Shown here: positions 1 through 11,067 of the stretch, piece after piece
Numbering within the stretch: position 1 is the stretch's first letter
How the letters are laid out: every line of letters begins with the position of its first letter
NCBI GenBank assembly: GCA_019925095.2
Contig: CM034398.1
Span: 11,361,001 to 11,425,000 of the forward strand
Length of the DNA stretch: 64,000 nucleotides
Reading direction: 5' to 3'
Origin: Dendrolimus kikuchii
Taxonomy: Eukaryota > Arthropoda > Insecta > Lepidoptera > Lasiocampidae
Translations under genes and position numbers: made by a program
The notes under the pieces: model-generated
Databases searched by the model: none
What the model saw: the letters and a program-made list of their open reading frames with translations, nothing else
What the model was told of the DNA's origin: nothing

Positions 1-1462
1 TTAATTTTTGATTTTTTGTATTGAGAAACGTGTACGTTACCCACCCGCAAAGGTTCTACGAAGTCCTTTACCTGAGCAGGAAAAACTTTTTAGAGAACCA
101 TAAAAATAATATCACATTACATACTTGTATGTGTGTTATGTGTTGTTCATGATAGTTTCAGCTAATACGCCTTAAGTTCTCGACATTCCTAAGTATTTAA
201 TATTACACTCAGCATGTTACTAGTCACTACAGGTTCTTTTGGTATTAATTTAAGTACACTGTTTTTTCAGGCCTATTCAGTATTTTAAATCTTATCATAG
301 GACCATTGAGATATAACATGTCTATATGATCTAAGCATAGGACTTATCTTTAGATGAGTATAAGTTTTGCAATCATAATAATCATGACTTATGACATGGT
401 TAACATGAGATGCAGTCTCAAAATGTTATGAAATATTAGCTGAAGGACATGTTAATTATAGGCAAGGGCAATGTCATCTAATGATTAACAAAGACCTTGT
501 GTTTGCCTACGCGCACAATGTTTAGCACGGGCGCACAAGCTGCCACGCGACGCGACATTCCGTTTCTATATTATTTTGTACTATAACTGGAAAATAAACT
601 TACATCATTTTCTACAATAAAAAAATATAGAGAACAGCTTATATATCTATTAATTGTAATTTATAAATATTATATAACAATTTGGGACAACATGTGCACT
701 CCAATTTCGATTAAAAATGTATTTTTATTTTTAAATAATTCGACAGCACTTACGAGAACTTGTCCTTATTTCACTGCTCGCCTCTGAATAACTTAACAAA
801 GGCAACGAAGGTCGGTTACAGATAACCACAAAAGGTGACGTAACCAAGTTCACGTCTGTCTGTCGCTCAGTCATTTCCACAAATACTCATATTGTAAGGA
901 TAAGCCTTCGACGCACAATTACTAAGATAACATATTATGATGCGATGCTTTATGTCTTAAAATATGTCTTTGTAAAAACATATAACATATGTACAAAGAA
1001 AGAATCATCATCTCGACAAAGTACTTAAAACAAGACTGGTTTTAGGTAGACTTACCAGATTTACTGATGTAGGTGTACATACTATTAAATCTATTCATAT
1101 TTGTTCAAGGTGTTAAAGTTGAGCTTTTATGAGTAGGTGTGTCGTCCCAAAGAGCTAAAGCGCGACATTTACACAATTTAACTTTATGTCGTCGATCCAT
1201 GATAATATGGTCCGTCATGGTTAAAATTTAAATAAAAGTAGATTATAATTGGTTGAGTTAGCCTTAGATTTAGTTGTAGGTAATTGCAAATTTTGTTTAC
1301 AATTCTATGATTTGATTCTTAATAAATAATAACAGCCAGTTGTTTTTAAACTAAATAAATAATCAAATGAGTAACCGGTGGTATAATCCTTGATATGGGT
1401 ACAATGTCAATGTAGACGTTGGTTACTGGTTCAGCTTATTACACTTCTGCGAAACGGTGAGC
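1..1462. other. AT-rich non-coding stretch
   Basis: No open frame of note, no splice-bounded exon and no repeat family recognised elsewhere in the window was seen here. The base composition is AT-rich like the rest of the intergenic DNA. Confidence 0.5.
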
Positions 1463-1802
1463 TTATACAAAACCTTTATATGGTCGTGCACCTTGTATTA
1501 ACGCAGAGCTATCAAGGCTAACCACTTCAGTTGACATCATTAAAACAATGTCATTATTATTATAAAATATTGGGCATGTGACTATTATTCCTTCTGGCGT
1601 TAATAGACTGACCATGATATTGCATTCAACTGTATTATAAAACGTCTTTGTACTATTAGTATGTTCTTCTAGACGTATCAGAACTGCAGTATGGCAGCCA
1701 TGAACAGCCATCGTTGGCTTGCTAAGATAATAATTTATTTTGTATTCTTAATAATATATTTTTCTCAGTTCACATACAAGAGATTATCTTTTCAATGTGA
1801 TG

Positions 1803-1813
1803 ATGTTGAAACA
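1803..1813. repeat. Left target-site duplication of RTE-type LINE copy 1
   Basis: The 11 bases atgttgaaaca at 1803-1813 recur exactly at 5073-5083. They bracket the composite LINE block and mark the insertion point. Confidence 0.85.
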
Positions 1814-1826
1814 TACATACATAACT

Positions 1827-2940
1827 TCACGCCAGTTCCCTTGCGGGGTAGGCACGAACAACAGAGCGCCATTTAGGCTTATTCTTACACACCTCACTTG
1901 CTTCTTTGACATTCATAACTCTTGTCATGCACGCTCGTCTGTTCTTAAGGCTCCTAACATCACCTTCTGCTAGTACACGATCAATTTGATCATGGAAAGT
2001 GTGTCGTGGCCTTCCACGACTTCTGCATCCATCCACTTTTGCATTGTATATCTGTTTATTCATTCTTTCATCATGCATTCTTTCTACATGTCCGAACCAC
2101 CGGAGCATTCCTTTCCTTACCTTCACCCCGACACTCTCTTTCAGACCAACTGTCTTTCTTACTTCGGTATTACGAACGCGGTCCGCAAGCGTCACTCCGC
2201 AGATTTTGCGCAGTGCTCGCATCTCGACCGCGTTTACTCTACTTTCATGCTCTTTCTTCCATACCCAACTCTCGCTTCCATACGTGAGCGTAGGTACCAG
2301 CACCGCGTTGTGTACGGCGAGCTGGGCCTTCTGGCTGAGGTTCTTAGCGCCTAGAAGTTTACCTAACCCTCCATTCACACTATTCCCCAAATTCACTCTT
2401 CTTTCTATATCAGCGGTGTACCTTCCATCCCTGCTAAAAGCACATCCAAGATATACAAACTCATTCACTTGCTCCAGCATAACATCATCGACCATTATCC
2501 TTGCATTCGTTCTGGTTTCTTCTCTTTTAAACACCATAACCTTTGTTTTCTTCGCATTCAAATGTAAGCCTCTCGCCTGACAGTCATCTTTCATCATTGT
2601 GACTAGTGTTTGCAGTTCTGATGGCGATTCGGCTAAAAGCACGGCATCATCCGCATAAAGCAAGGTGCTTACAACTAGGTCACTCATCCGCACCCCAACA
2701 TCCATCAATCTTATTCTCTGGAGACAATCGCCCAGGTATAGGATGAACAGCAAAGCCGACAGCACGCAGCCCTGTCGGACGCCAATATTGACGTCAAACC
2801 AGGGCGACAGGCTGCCATCCAGCCGCACGCATGCCATACAGTCCTCGTAAGTGGACTGCACAGCACGCATCAGTTGGCCATTAATCCCATATCTGGGCAA
2901 TATGTCCCAGAGGTCCTTCCGCACAACCCTGTCAAATGCT
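1827..2940 (-). CDS. LINE reverse transcriptase, C-terminal part
   Basis: About 370 open codons cover the reverse-transcriptase palm with the catalytic LLYADDAVLL motif (Tyr-Ala-Asp-Asp), the preceding GVRQGCVLS motif, and the thumb and C-terminal region with LRWFGHVERM. The reading frame runs back past the first Met to a nested insertion at 2940, so the true N-terminus is the block at 4518-5072. The product would copy the element's own RNA during target-primed insertion. It cannot be expressed intact because the frame is cut. Two more copies of its 3' portion lie at 9164-9602 and 41002-42030. Confidence 0.85.
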
Positions 2941-2942
2941 TT
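2936..2942. repeat. Left target-site duplication of the nested CR1/jockey-type LINE
   Basis: The heptamer atgcttt occurs at 2936-2942 and again at 4511-4517, directly after the element's ATTC-repeat tail. Confidence 0.75.
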
Positions 2943-4246
2943 TCCTATCCAAGGTATTCGAACGACTTGTTTATCAGCAGTTCAGCATCTTCCTCAACAC
3001 AAACTCCCTAATCAATCCTCTCCAATCCGGTTTTCGTCCTGGTTATAGTACTACCTCTGCATTGGTAAAGATCACTGATGATATTCGTTACGGTATGGGA
3101 AACGGTCTGCTAACGATATTATCGCTTCTCGACTTTAGCAGCGCCTTTAATAATGTTGATTTTGACATTCTACTCGGGATTTTATGCTCTCTTAACATAT
3201 CTCCAACGTCTATTGACTGGTTTCGTAGTTACCTGTTTGGACGACGGCAGCGCGTTCGCTACGATGATGTTTACTCGTCGTGGTGCGACTTGTCTGCTGG
3301 TGTCCCTCAGGGCGGCGTGTTATCACCTCTTTTATTTGCCATCTTCATTAATTCGATCTCCAGTAACCTTTCTTCGTCCTATCAACTCTATGCAGATGAT
3401 CTACAAATCTACACACAGGCTAATTTAGACGGACTGCACAAAGCAATTGAAACTTGTAATCGAGATTTCACTAAAATAGTTGAATGGAGCAAAGCCTACG
3501 GTCTATCCATAAACCCAAAAAAGACACAAGTTATTATAGTTGGTAGTTCCAGGCAAATCTCCAAAATAGATTGCTGTTCTCTTCCTGAATTTAAATTTGA
3601 CGGTGTAAAAATCGATATCAGTGAAACAGTAAAAAATCTTGGGATTGTTATTGACAGAGAACTGTCTTGGAGACCTCAACTGACCAATCTTAGTCGAAGA
3701 CTCTCTGCGTCGTCAGCGTCGCTTAGAAGGCTTAAAAATTTCCTCCCTACTGCTACAAAAGTTATGCTTGCCCAATCTCTGTTACTACCCATACTTGATT
3801 ATGCTGACGCCAGTTATCTCGACTTAACACAAGAACAACTGAATAAGCTCGATCGACTTCAAAATGTCTGTATTCGGTTTATATTTGGGTTGCGCAAATA
3901 TGACCACGTTTCCGAATATCGTAAAAAGCTTAAATGGTTACCTATTCGCCTTCGCCGGAATGCTCACTTGCTCTCTCTTTTGTACAACATCCTTTTTGAT
4001 CCTCGTACTCCTCCTTATTTAAAGGAACGTTTTGACTTCCTACATCTTTCTCATTCCCGTTATTTGCGCTCTAGTAATAATCTCTCCTTAATGACACCTG
4101 TACACACTTCTTCCTTCGTTGACAACTCCTTCACAGTACAGGCTGTCCGTTTATGGAACTCACTGCCACTCAACATCAGACAAGCTAAGTCAGTATCCTC
4201 TTTTAAAATCATGGTTTTTAATTATTTTTGGTCCTCTCAGGTATAA
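2943..4246 (+). CDS. LINE reverse transcriptase fragment (436 codons, no internal stop)
   Basis: The open frame runs to a TAA at 4246. It shows FERLVYQQF and GFRPGYST near the start, LLDFSSAFNNVDFDIL (motif A with Asp), GVPQGGVLSPLLFAIFIN (motif B), YQLYADDLQIYTQ (motif C, catalytic Asp pair) and NPKKTQVIIVGS, then a long thumb and C-terminal region ending in VRLWNSLPLNIRQ. Motif order and the C-terminal NSLP signature match jockey/CR1-group LINEs. The N-terminal endonuclease and ORF1 are absent because of 5' truncation; the first Met is incidental. The lack of any stop over 430 codons points to a recent insertion. Confidence 0.9.
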
Positions 4247-4510
4247 TAATGCTGTATGTATTGTGATATGTACTGTGTTTATATAGTATATAATAAAGAT
4301 TTTTATTTATTTTATATATTTTGAACATTTTATATTATCTATTGTCTACACCGCCACTGTCATGTTTTAATATTTTCCTTAGTTTAAGGGGTTGCCTGGA
4401 AGAGATCGCTTTAAGCGATAAGGCCGCCCTTTGTTCAACATTTATTGTATCTAGTTTTTAAGTTTAAATTTTTGGTGAACAATAAAGTGTTTTCATTCAT
4501 TCATTCATTC
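2943..4510 (+). mobile_element. CR1/jockey-type LINE, 5'-truncated, nested in RTE copy 1
   Basis: The insert begins mid-frame in a reverse transcriptase and ends in an AATAAAG-containing 3' region followed by a five-fold ATTC repeat. It is flanked by the heptamer atgcttt. On removal, the host RTE frame reads on without a gap. Repeat-tailed 3' ends are typical of CR1-like LINEs, but the superfamily call is tentative. The 5' end is truncated, so the copy is dead on arrival, although its reverse-transcriptase frame has no stop. Confidence 0.85.
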
Positions 4511-4517
4511 ATGCTTT
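4511..4517. repeat. Right target-site duplication of the nested LINE
   Basis: Second copy of the heptamer atgcttt. The RTE frame resumes immediately after it. Confidence 0.75.
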
Positions 4518-5072
4518 CTCTAGATCCACAAAACCGCAGAAAACCTTCCGGCCCATAGCCAGCTGCTTCTCTACGATATTGCGGAGAGAGAAAACTTGAT
4601 CCATACATCCCCTTCCATTTCTGAAGCCACCTTGTTCATCCCACAATAATCCATCGGATACCACTCTCATTCTCTTTTCAATAATCTTCGTATACACTTT
4701 AGATGCTGTGCTGATCAAACTGATGGCCCTGTAGCTGGCGCACTCCATACGTGACCCCTTGCCTTTATACAAGGGCACGATGACAGCGCGCCTCCAGTCC
4801 TTGGGAACCTTTCCCGTCCTCCAGCACAAATTGCATAAGGACAGGAAAGCGTCCCGGACGCAGGTTCCACCATATTTGATCATCTCAGCAGACACACTAT
4901 CGATTCCTCCTGCCTTTCCATTTTTCAGACTTCTTATCGACCATTCGATCTCTTCCAAAGTGATCTCGGATGCTGACTCCTCGGAGTCGATCACAGACTC
5001 AGTCGTGGTGCCAGCATCCGGGATATTATCATACATTTCTCTAAAATATTCACTCCATCGCGCTAACACGCT
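4518..5072 (-). CDS. LINE reverse transcriptase, N-terminal part (RTE copy 1)
   Basis: Minus-strand frame of about 185 codons entering at the truncation point (LARWSEYFREMYDN) and running to GFVDLEKA, where the nested element cuts it. It carries the fingers-region signature LKNGKAGGIDSVSAEMIKYG, then VPLYKGKGSRMECASYRAIS and WDEQGGFRNGRGCMDQ. It continues in frame as FDRVVRKDLW at 2940 on the other side of the insert. The codons upstream of about 5072 belong to flanking DNA, not to the element. Confidence 0.85.
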
Positions 5073-5083
5073 ATGTTGAAACA
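5073..5083. repeat. Right target-site duplication of RTE copy 1
   Basis: Exact repeat of atgttgaaaca seen at 1803-1813. It falls inside the candidate minus-strand exon that runs to 5144. Confidence 0.85.
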
Positions 5084-5886
5084 AATGACAAAATAGTCGT
5101 ATTTTTATTGTTACATTACGCATATATTCGGTCAACAGCTTATCCTATAAAATTAATTCGATTTAATAAATATTATGCTTGTAACTAATAAGTTCGTCTC
5201 TGCCTATGCTATGAACATAAATCTCTTTGTTAAATGTAGTACTGCTGTACTTACACGGAATTTTATGCAGTTTAATAAGGTAAGATAAAGTTATTCTTAC
5301 CACACATAATAGAATCTGGAGATTAGCTACAGAAGGATACATAGTAGCTGACTTTATATAAAATTATCTATTATTGTTTCTACGAGCGGATATAAACTTT
5401 GTCATAACTAAATCTGGCGACATGATTCCAAACTCCAAAAGCGACTTAGAAAAATATAAACTACATTCTATTAAAGTATCGTCTACTAATGTAAGTAAAA
5501 ATTAAAGCAACTATGTCCAGTGCCAAAGACTGTTACGAAATGTGCCTACTTAATACAAAGTCATATTTATTAATATTAATGTTTATTATGAATTAACAAT
5601 GACGTCACAAATGTATCCAATGTTATTCGATGTGTACCTATAATGCGCAGCGGCATGTGACTCATGTTCGATATGATGAATAAAATGATTTCGTAAGCTC
5701 TTTCATGGGATTCATCTGGCTTAAGTCGGGATGAGTATTACTCACAGCATTGTCTTTTGTTATTTGGCTGCAGAACCTTAAAAAATGTATTAATCGAAAA
5801 TACTCCATATTTGTTTTCAAACTTACTGAACAGTTATTAAATAAAAACAATTTTATTTGGAAATATTTCTTACCCACTGAGTTCAT

Positions 5887-6320
5887 TTTTAAAACTTATC
5901 CCAGTTTAGTCACAACTTATGACACATTTTTTACTAATTTGGAAGTGATTATCTCTCGATACATGAAGTTACATAAGAAAGTCTTTAAGGAACATTGTTT
6001 AATAATTTGAAAAACTGCCTAACAAGAAAACTTTATCCTTCTATTACATAAATGCCCACCCCTAGATTTATGTTTCGTCACGATTTCAATATAGCATTGT
6101 GTATAGGTACTATATAATATACAAAACACCTTTTTGCCAAATTTGAAAAATATAGACAGTACTTTTAGAGAAAATAGCTGTGATATAAGGCAGACGGACA
6201 GAGGGACATATGGACTTTATAACGGATTCGTTCGTGAAAACTGAAAAGCGAGCAATATAGCATATACTTCTTTGATTAGGACAAGTATATAATTAAAGAA
6301 CATATACAATTATACATATA
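5887..6320. other. Non-coding stretch
   Basis: Nothing beyond the end of the overlapping open frames is supported here; the sequence is AT-rich without recognised repeats. Confidence 0.4.
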
Positions 6321-6490
6321 CTAGCTGATAACCGCCCGCTTCGCGTGCCGTAAAATCCGTTCTTAGCTGACCTCTACTTGGCGAAAGGAAGGTCCATGCC
6401 AAATTTCAAATCTATAGGTATTATAGTTCCTGAGATATCATGATGAGTCACTATATACGTGGGTTTCAATTATATAATATATATAGATTG
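6321..6490 (-). mobile_element. Short Helitron-like element (CTAG end at left)
   Basis: It begins on the plus strand with actagctgataaccgcccgc and ends near a tatataatatatatagat tail. This is the reverse complement of the lepidopteran non-autonomous family whose 3' end is CTAG followed by T. No coding capacity. Confidence 0.5.
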
Positions 6491-6555
6491 GTCCTGGTTC
6501 CGTTATGGCTGCAGTTTTGTCTATATCTCCTTGTTGTATATGATATTATGTTGTA

Positions 6556-7070
6556 CTAGGTTATGCCCGCGACGTCGTAGCCACTTGACGTGAAATTCCC
6601 GCGGGATTCCCGGTATACAAAGTACCGCAGTATTTAAGAAAAAATGTAAGCTGTCGTTTTAGTGTGAACTGTGTCGGAATAAGCTAATTTTTATGCATCC
6701 TAACAACTTCTAACCGCTCCCGGAAAAATTACCTCGAAAGTCCCAGAATAATAAATATCACACATTTTATTACATTAAATTTGCTATCGATCAGTTACAA
6801 AATCACATTAGAATTCGTTTTTTTTAATCTGGCCATTATAAATCATTCCAAGAAAAATTCCTGCGGGTTTCCTAGGCTAAAAAGTAGCACAGAGGTTAAT
6901 TCTAAGAACTAGCTGTCGATCAGCGAAAACCTCTTCGAAATCGACGCAGTAGTCTTTACGTGAATCCCGAACAAACAGACAAGAATAAAAAAAATGCAGC
7001 GTGTTCTCCATCGTTTATGTAGTCTATTCCAGTTTTTTTAAATAGCTTTATGTAACAGACACGTAAATCA
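6556..7070 (-). mobile_element. Helitron-like element, 'cccgcgacttcgtccacgc' family
   Basis: Minus-oriented copy of the commonest repeat in the window. The conserved CTAG 3' end is at 6556-6559, followed inward by the GC-rich cccgcgac block, the cccgggaaaattcccg-like blocks, cgtgaatcccgaacaaacag near 6960, and the cgttctccatcgtttat block. The terminal tataatattatagat sequence is lost here. Confidence 0.6.
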
Positions 7071-7420
7071 TTGTTGATTAAATCAACTCTGGCATTTAGG
7101 TTAATTAGAAATTAATGCGTGTATCGTAAATATTACATTCCGTTCAAATAGGTGGTGCTAAATCACATGAATCATTGTTTAAATTCGGCTCAAACAATAT
7201 GTTTTATTCATGCCTTGCTCAGGTTGCTCTAGATAAGCGTTAATGAGTTCAATGAATTTCTAATAGGCAATGAACACAACGAGGTTAACATTTCGAGATT
7301 CATTAACACTGTTCTTTTTATTTGTCTGAAGAGTTAACAGTTTTTAACCGAATTCAAAAAAAGGAGAAGGTTCAATTCGTCGGGATCTTTTTTGTTTTGT
7401 TTTTTTTTTATGTATGTTCA

Positions 7421-7712
7421 CCGATTACTCCGAGATTTATGATCCGATTTACGTGATTCTTTTTTTGTCCGACGCGAAATAGCTGCCATTTGGTCTCCTA
7501 AAAATTTGACATAGTTTGGCCCAGTAGTTTTCATTTTATGAACATTTTTTATGAAAAAATTTCCATTCCGTTCCATATGTCCACCGATTACGCTGAGATT
7601 TATGATCCGATTTATGTGATTCTTGTTTAGTTTGATGCGGAATAGTTGCCATTTGGTCCCCTAAAAATTTAACATAGTTTGGCCCAGTAGTTTTCATTTT
7701 ACGAACATTTTT
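7421..7712. repeat. Two-copy tandem duplication, period about 163 bp
   Basis: The segment starting ccgattactccgagatttat at 7421 is repeated from 7584 (ccgattacgctgagatttat), and the similarity runs through gaaatagctgccatttggtc and tttggcccagtagttttcat. The pair lies in a larger repeat that starts near 7360 with a caaaaaaaggagaaggttc head related to copies at 26.9, 40.0 and 57.6 kb. Confidence 0.7.
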
Positions 7713-7984
7713 TTGTTCCCGTTTCTTAGGACCTATATTTTTTAAGGGGCGCAGCATCTTTCGTAGGTCTACTCATACATAGTAGCTAGACACTAAAAAG
7801 TAACAAATAAAATAAAAAAACTTCGTTTAAAAAAACCGACTATATTTTTTATAGTTAAAAATCGAATACCATAGCCCTTACCTTTTTACGAATGTAAGCT
7901 TATAATTGAATTGGATTTTTGTATATTATCAACATGACCGAGGAAACGTCAAGATTTTTAATTAGTTGTATATCATTTTTTTCT

Positions 7985-8317
7985 ATATCTGTATATATAA
8001 AAGAAAGTCGTGTTAGTTACACTATTTATAACTCAAGAACGGCTGTACCGATTTGGCTGAAAATTGGTGAGGAGGTAGTTTAGAACCAGGAAACGGCCAT
8101 AGGATACTTTTCATCCCGTTGGAACCGGTAGTTGGCGTTGAGATCGGGCTGTAGAATCCTCCTAATCACCTGGAACGAATTTGGTGATTTTGTTTTTGTG
8201 TGTTTGAGTGGGTTCCCGGATGGTTTAAATCCACAATTGGAACCGGTAGGTGGCGCTGGGATCGGGTCCTAGATTTTGATTTTTTTAAAGCAGGACAACG
8301 TCTGCCGGGGCCGCTAG
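7985..8317 (+). mobile_element. Helitron-like element with CTAG end and one 118-bp-type unit
   Basis: The copy runs from near tctatatctgtatatataaa to gccggggccgctag (CTAG at 8314-8317, next base T). The middle holds one copy of the unit that is expanded fourfold at 46.1-46.6 kb (ggaaccggtaggtggcgctg in this orientation). Non-coding. Confidence 0.55.
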
Positions 8318-8424
8318 TAAATATATAAAAAGTAGTAAAATATAAAATTGATTTTGGTTTATACACAGTATTTTTAACAATTACCACATCCATTCAAAAA
8401 TGTTTAATTAAAGAGGTCTTATAC

Positions 8425-8694
8425 CTATAATATTATACAATTCTAAACATGTCGTGTCTATACATTGAAGCTATTTATAAAAAAGTAAATGAAATAGACT
8501 ATATAAACATTAGAGAACACGTTTAGATTTCTTGTCTGCTTGTTCGGGGTTCACGTAAAATTACTCGGTATGTTTCGATGCGGTCTTCGCTGATCGACAG
8601 ATAATTTTAGACTTAAACTCTGCGCTACTTTTTATCCCGGGAATCCCGCGGGAATTTCAAGTCAAGCGTGGACGAAGTCGCAGGCAAATCCTAG
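8425..8694 (+). mobile_element. Helitron-like element, short internal deletion copy
   Basis: It starts with ctataatattatacaattc and ends with gtcgcaggcaaatcctag. The 3' CTAG followed by T is a Helitron-type signature. Orientation is opposite to most other copies, and the internal cccggg blocks are partly deleted. Confidence 0.6.
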
Positions 8695-8914
8695 TTGAAA
8701 ATATTATTGTAGGTTCATTATCGTAGAATCGTAATCATAAATTAACTTTAGTTTATACACTGTCGGAAAACGACCAGTAAACCCATTCCACTCGTTCATG
8801 GCGGATTGGTGGGTTTCACACAAAGATAATTACGATATACATACTACACATATTAACTCACTATGTTTTCCTTCGCTGTCATCACGTGGTGATTCTAACA
8901 TTATAAGTATTTAA

Positions 8915-9120
8915 AGTAATCCCCAATTTAAGCAAGTTATGCTTGTGTTATGGATAATATACAACAGACTAATTTGGGGCCGATACCAGACACCCAGACC
9001 ATAGTAAATAAAGGAAAATTCTTTTTCCAAACTTTACCATTCCAGGGGCCTCTGCGTTGCAGTGACGTAGGCCGGCAAAGGCTTAGCCCGCTTGATTACA
9101 GACGCCGTCATTATGAACAT
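8915..9120 (-). repeat. tRNA-derived SINE copy
   Basis: On the minus strand it reads from a tRNA-like head (gcgggctaagcctttgccgg) into a body that includes ccataacacaagcataac. It closely matches the copy at 21.55-21.77 kb. The B-box region is damaged here. Confidence 0.6.
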
Positions 9121-9150
9121 AAGCAATTTGTCTAGATAAATAATTGTATG

Positions 9151-9163
9151 ATAAATAAGTTTT
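9151..9163. repeat. Left target-site duplication of RTE copy 2
   Basis: ataaataagtttt at 9151-9163 recurs at 9603-9615. Confidence 0.75.
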
Positions 9164-9602
9164 GAAAGTAGAGTAAACGCGGTCGAGATGCGAGCACTGC
9201 GCAAAATCTGCGGAGTGACGCTCGCGGACTGCGTTCGTAATACCGAAGTAAGAAAGAGAGTTGGTCTGAAAGAGAGTGTCGGGGTGAAGGTAAGGAAAGG
9301 AATGCTCCGGTGGTTCGGGCATGTGGAAAGAATGCATGATGAAAGAAAGACTAAACAGATATACAATTCAAAAGTGGATAGATGCAGAATTCATGGAGGG
9401 CCACGACACACCTTCCATGATCAAATTGATCGTGTACTAGCAGAAGGTGATGTCAGGAGCCTTAAGAACAGACGAGCGCGCATGACAAAAGCTTGAATGT
9501 CAAAGAAGCAAGTGAGGTGTGTAAGAATAAGCCTGAATGGCGCTTTGTTGTTCGTGCCTACCCCGCTAGGGAACTGGCGTGAAGTTATGTAGGTATGTAT
9601 GT
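9164..9602 (+). mobile_element. RTE-type LINE copy 2, heavily 5'-truncated
   Basis: Only the last 440 bp of the element is present. It encodes the C-terminal reverse-transcriptase tail (MRALRKICGVTLADCVRNTE, LRWFGHVERM, HTFHDQIDRVLAEG). One base missing near 9490 shifts the frame, so the tail up to the GKNRELA-like end reads in another frame. The TATG-type 3' repeat is intact, and a 13-bp duplication flanks the copy. It is the same family as the copies at 1.8-5.1 kb and 41.0-42.0 kb, in the opposite orientation. Confidence 0.8.
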
Positions 9603-9615
9603 ATAAATAAGTTTT
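9603..9615. repeat. Right target-site duplication of RTE copy 2
   Basis: Exact 13-bp match to 9151-9163. Confidence 0.75.
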
Positions 9616-10730
9616 CTTTCTTAAGCAGATGCGCCGTAAGTAAGCGGCAGGTAAGGCTTATATAACACAGTTAAAAATTGAAAAGTCAGAATTAATAATA
9701 ATTTAGCTATAGTTTCAATTGCAAATGAAACTTCAGAGACTTGAATACTAGAAAAATTATAGCAGATTTTGCATATATAAAGTCAAGTTTTATTAAGAAG
9801 TGTTTAGTTTTTATACATAAATCTTTTTATGAATTGACTAAGTATATCCATAATAACACTAAATAGTAAAACAGAAGGCGGGGCGATAATCATTGTTATA
9901 CAAAGACATTCAATAAGTTAGCAGCGGGCCTGTTACTTATGTATTTACTTGGTCAAATGCAAAGCCCGGAAAGGCGAGGATTACTTGCTAGACGATCATG
10001 TCTGCTCAGTTGACACTACCATAACTAGTCAAGCCATAAATGGAAAGACTTGGCCGTAGGCGTGTTCTCACGTAGGAAACAACTAGGAATGTCATGTCAG
10101 TGTCATTCGTACCGTAATCCATTGAAAACCGACAAGGTCTACGTAAAATATTTTACTGTTAACCATGCAGACTGAACCTGGTTAAGAAATATTTGGTAAT
10201 AAATATTCTTCTAAAATAGTCGAAAGTCATTGTTATATTTGATGAAAATCTGCTCATCTGTAAAACTCTGGAGAAAGGACAGGCATATTATTATAACGCA
10301 ATTAGTATTATTCATGTAATGTCAGATATGTACGTGAGCTTCATTTTATAATACCATGCTCATCCCTAATAGGTACATATCTATTAAAGAGAGTTTTATT
10401 TTATAAAATGTGTAAGATTACTCTAAAATGAACAGTAGTTGTAGGATATTGATAAGTTTTGAGTAGTAATTATGTGTTTTTGTGAGAAATGTGAACTGTG
10501 TAATCAAATGTGGCCTTTCGAGTTTTCACAAGAACTCCGTTGAATGGCGTCAGTTGATAACCTACAGTTCAACTGAGCTCTACAATGAAGAGATCATATT
10601 GTAATCTAAGATCTGGCTTAAAGGCCTAGAGCTGCAAAGCCATAAACCTAAATAAATAATCTATTAAAGGCGTTAAAGTGCTGGTATATCCGATACCTAT
10701 ATCTATACTTCTATACTGTACTATATATTA
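9616..10730. other. Non-coding stretch
   Basis: No gene, exon or repeat assignable from this window alone. Confidence 0.4.
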
Positions 10731-10920
10731 TCTATACTAATCTATATTAATATTATAAATGCGAAAGTTTGGATGGATGTTTGTTGCCCAATTACGCCAG
10801 AGCGGCGTAGTCTAGCATAGCTTATAGGCCTCTTATCCCGGAAAATTTGCACGGTCCCCGTGCGATAACTCTATCTATGAAACTTACATTAACGCAAGCG
10901 AAGCCGCGGGCAAAAGCTAG
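10731..10920 (+). mobile_element. Helitron-like MITE-sized element
   Basis: The element begins tctatactaatctatattaa, continues ataaatgcgaaagtttggat, and ends gaagccgcgggcaaaagctag (CTAG then T). Related copies are at 34.86, 42.44 and 52.28 kb. Confidence 0.6.
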
Positions 10921-11067
10921 TACGGTTATACGTATGTATGTATATTAGATTTAATGTAAATAGTTCTATATCCTTCTGGCTTTTTTCCGTGAAGAGGCGG
11001 TTATCCTTGAAGAGAAAACAAAACTATAAATCTAATTTAAGAATAGCACAACAAAATTTATTTCGTA

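Larger units (their letters stand above)
1814..5072 (-). mobile_element. RTE-type LINE copy 1, 5'-truncated, split by a nested LINE
   Basis: A non-LTR retrotransposon reads on the minus strand in two blocks. 5072-4518 encodes the front of the reverse transcriptase (motif LKNGKAGGIDSVSAEMIKYG, then the GFRNGRG region). 2942-1827 encodes the rest (GVRQGCVLS, LLYADDAVLL, then LRWFGHVERM and a C-terminal tail ending RELA). The frame is continuous across the nested insert at EKA|FDRVV. The 3' end carries a short TATG repeat. The endonuclease half is missing, which is usual for 5' truncation. The reverse-transcriptase frame is nearly intact, so the copy is fairly young. RTE/BovB-like assignment rests on motif style only; a related endonuclease-type clade is possible. 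Confidence 0.85.
1463..5886 (-). pseudogene. Unrecognised multi-exon gene, apparently interrupted by LINE insertions
   Basis: A chain of open, splice-bounded segments reads on the minus strand. The last exon (1683 down to 1463, 73 codons with stop) follows a clear acceptor, ctgcag. If the duplication-flanked LINE block 1803-5072 is removed, a 97-bp exon becomes continuous from 5144 down to 1778. It has an acceptor ending tatag before it and a gtatgt donor after it, and its one-base remainder fits the last exon's phase exactly. Weaker upstream segments lie near 5290-5340 (donor gtaaga), 5400-5470 and 5735-5886 (donor gtgagt; ATG at 5886), but one in-frame TAA near 5380 and short implied introns (48-57 bp) leave these joins unproven. 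I do not recognise the protein; the last exon is hydrophobic-rich with a run of three Asn. The antisense strand is also partly open (5750-6010), so coding direction is not certain. As it stands the LINE insertion would break the gene. It may be a pseudogene or an insertion allele. Confidence 0.35.

Noticed and set aside
1986..2580. Plus-strand open frames of 93-193 codons
   Set aside because: They are antisense shadows of the LINE reverse transcriptase on the minus strand; the same shadows recur at each RTE copy.
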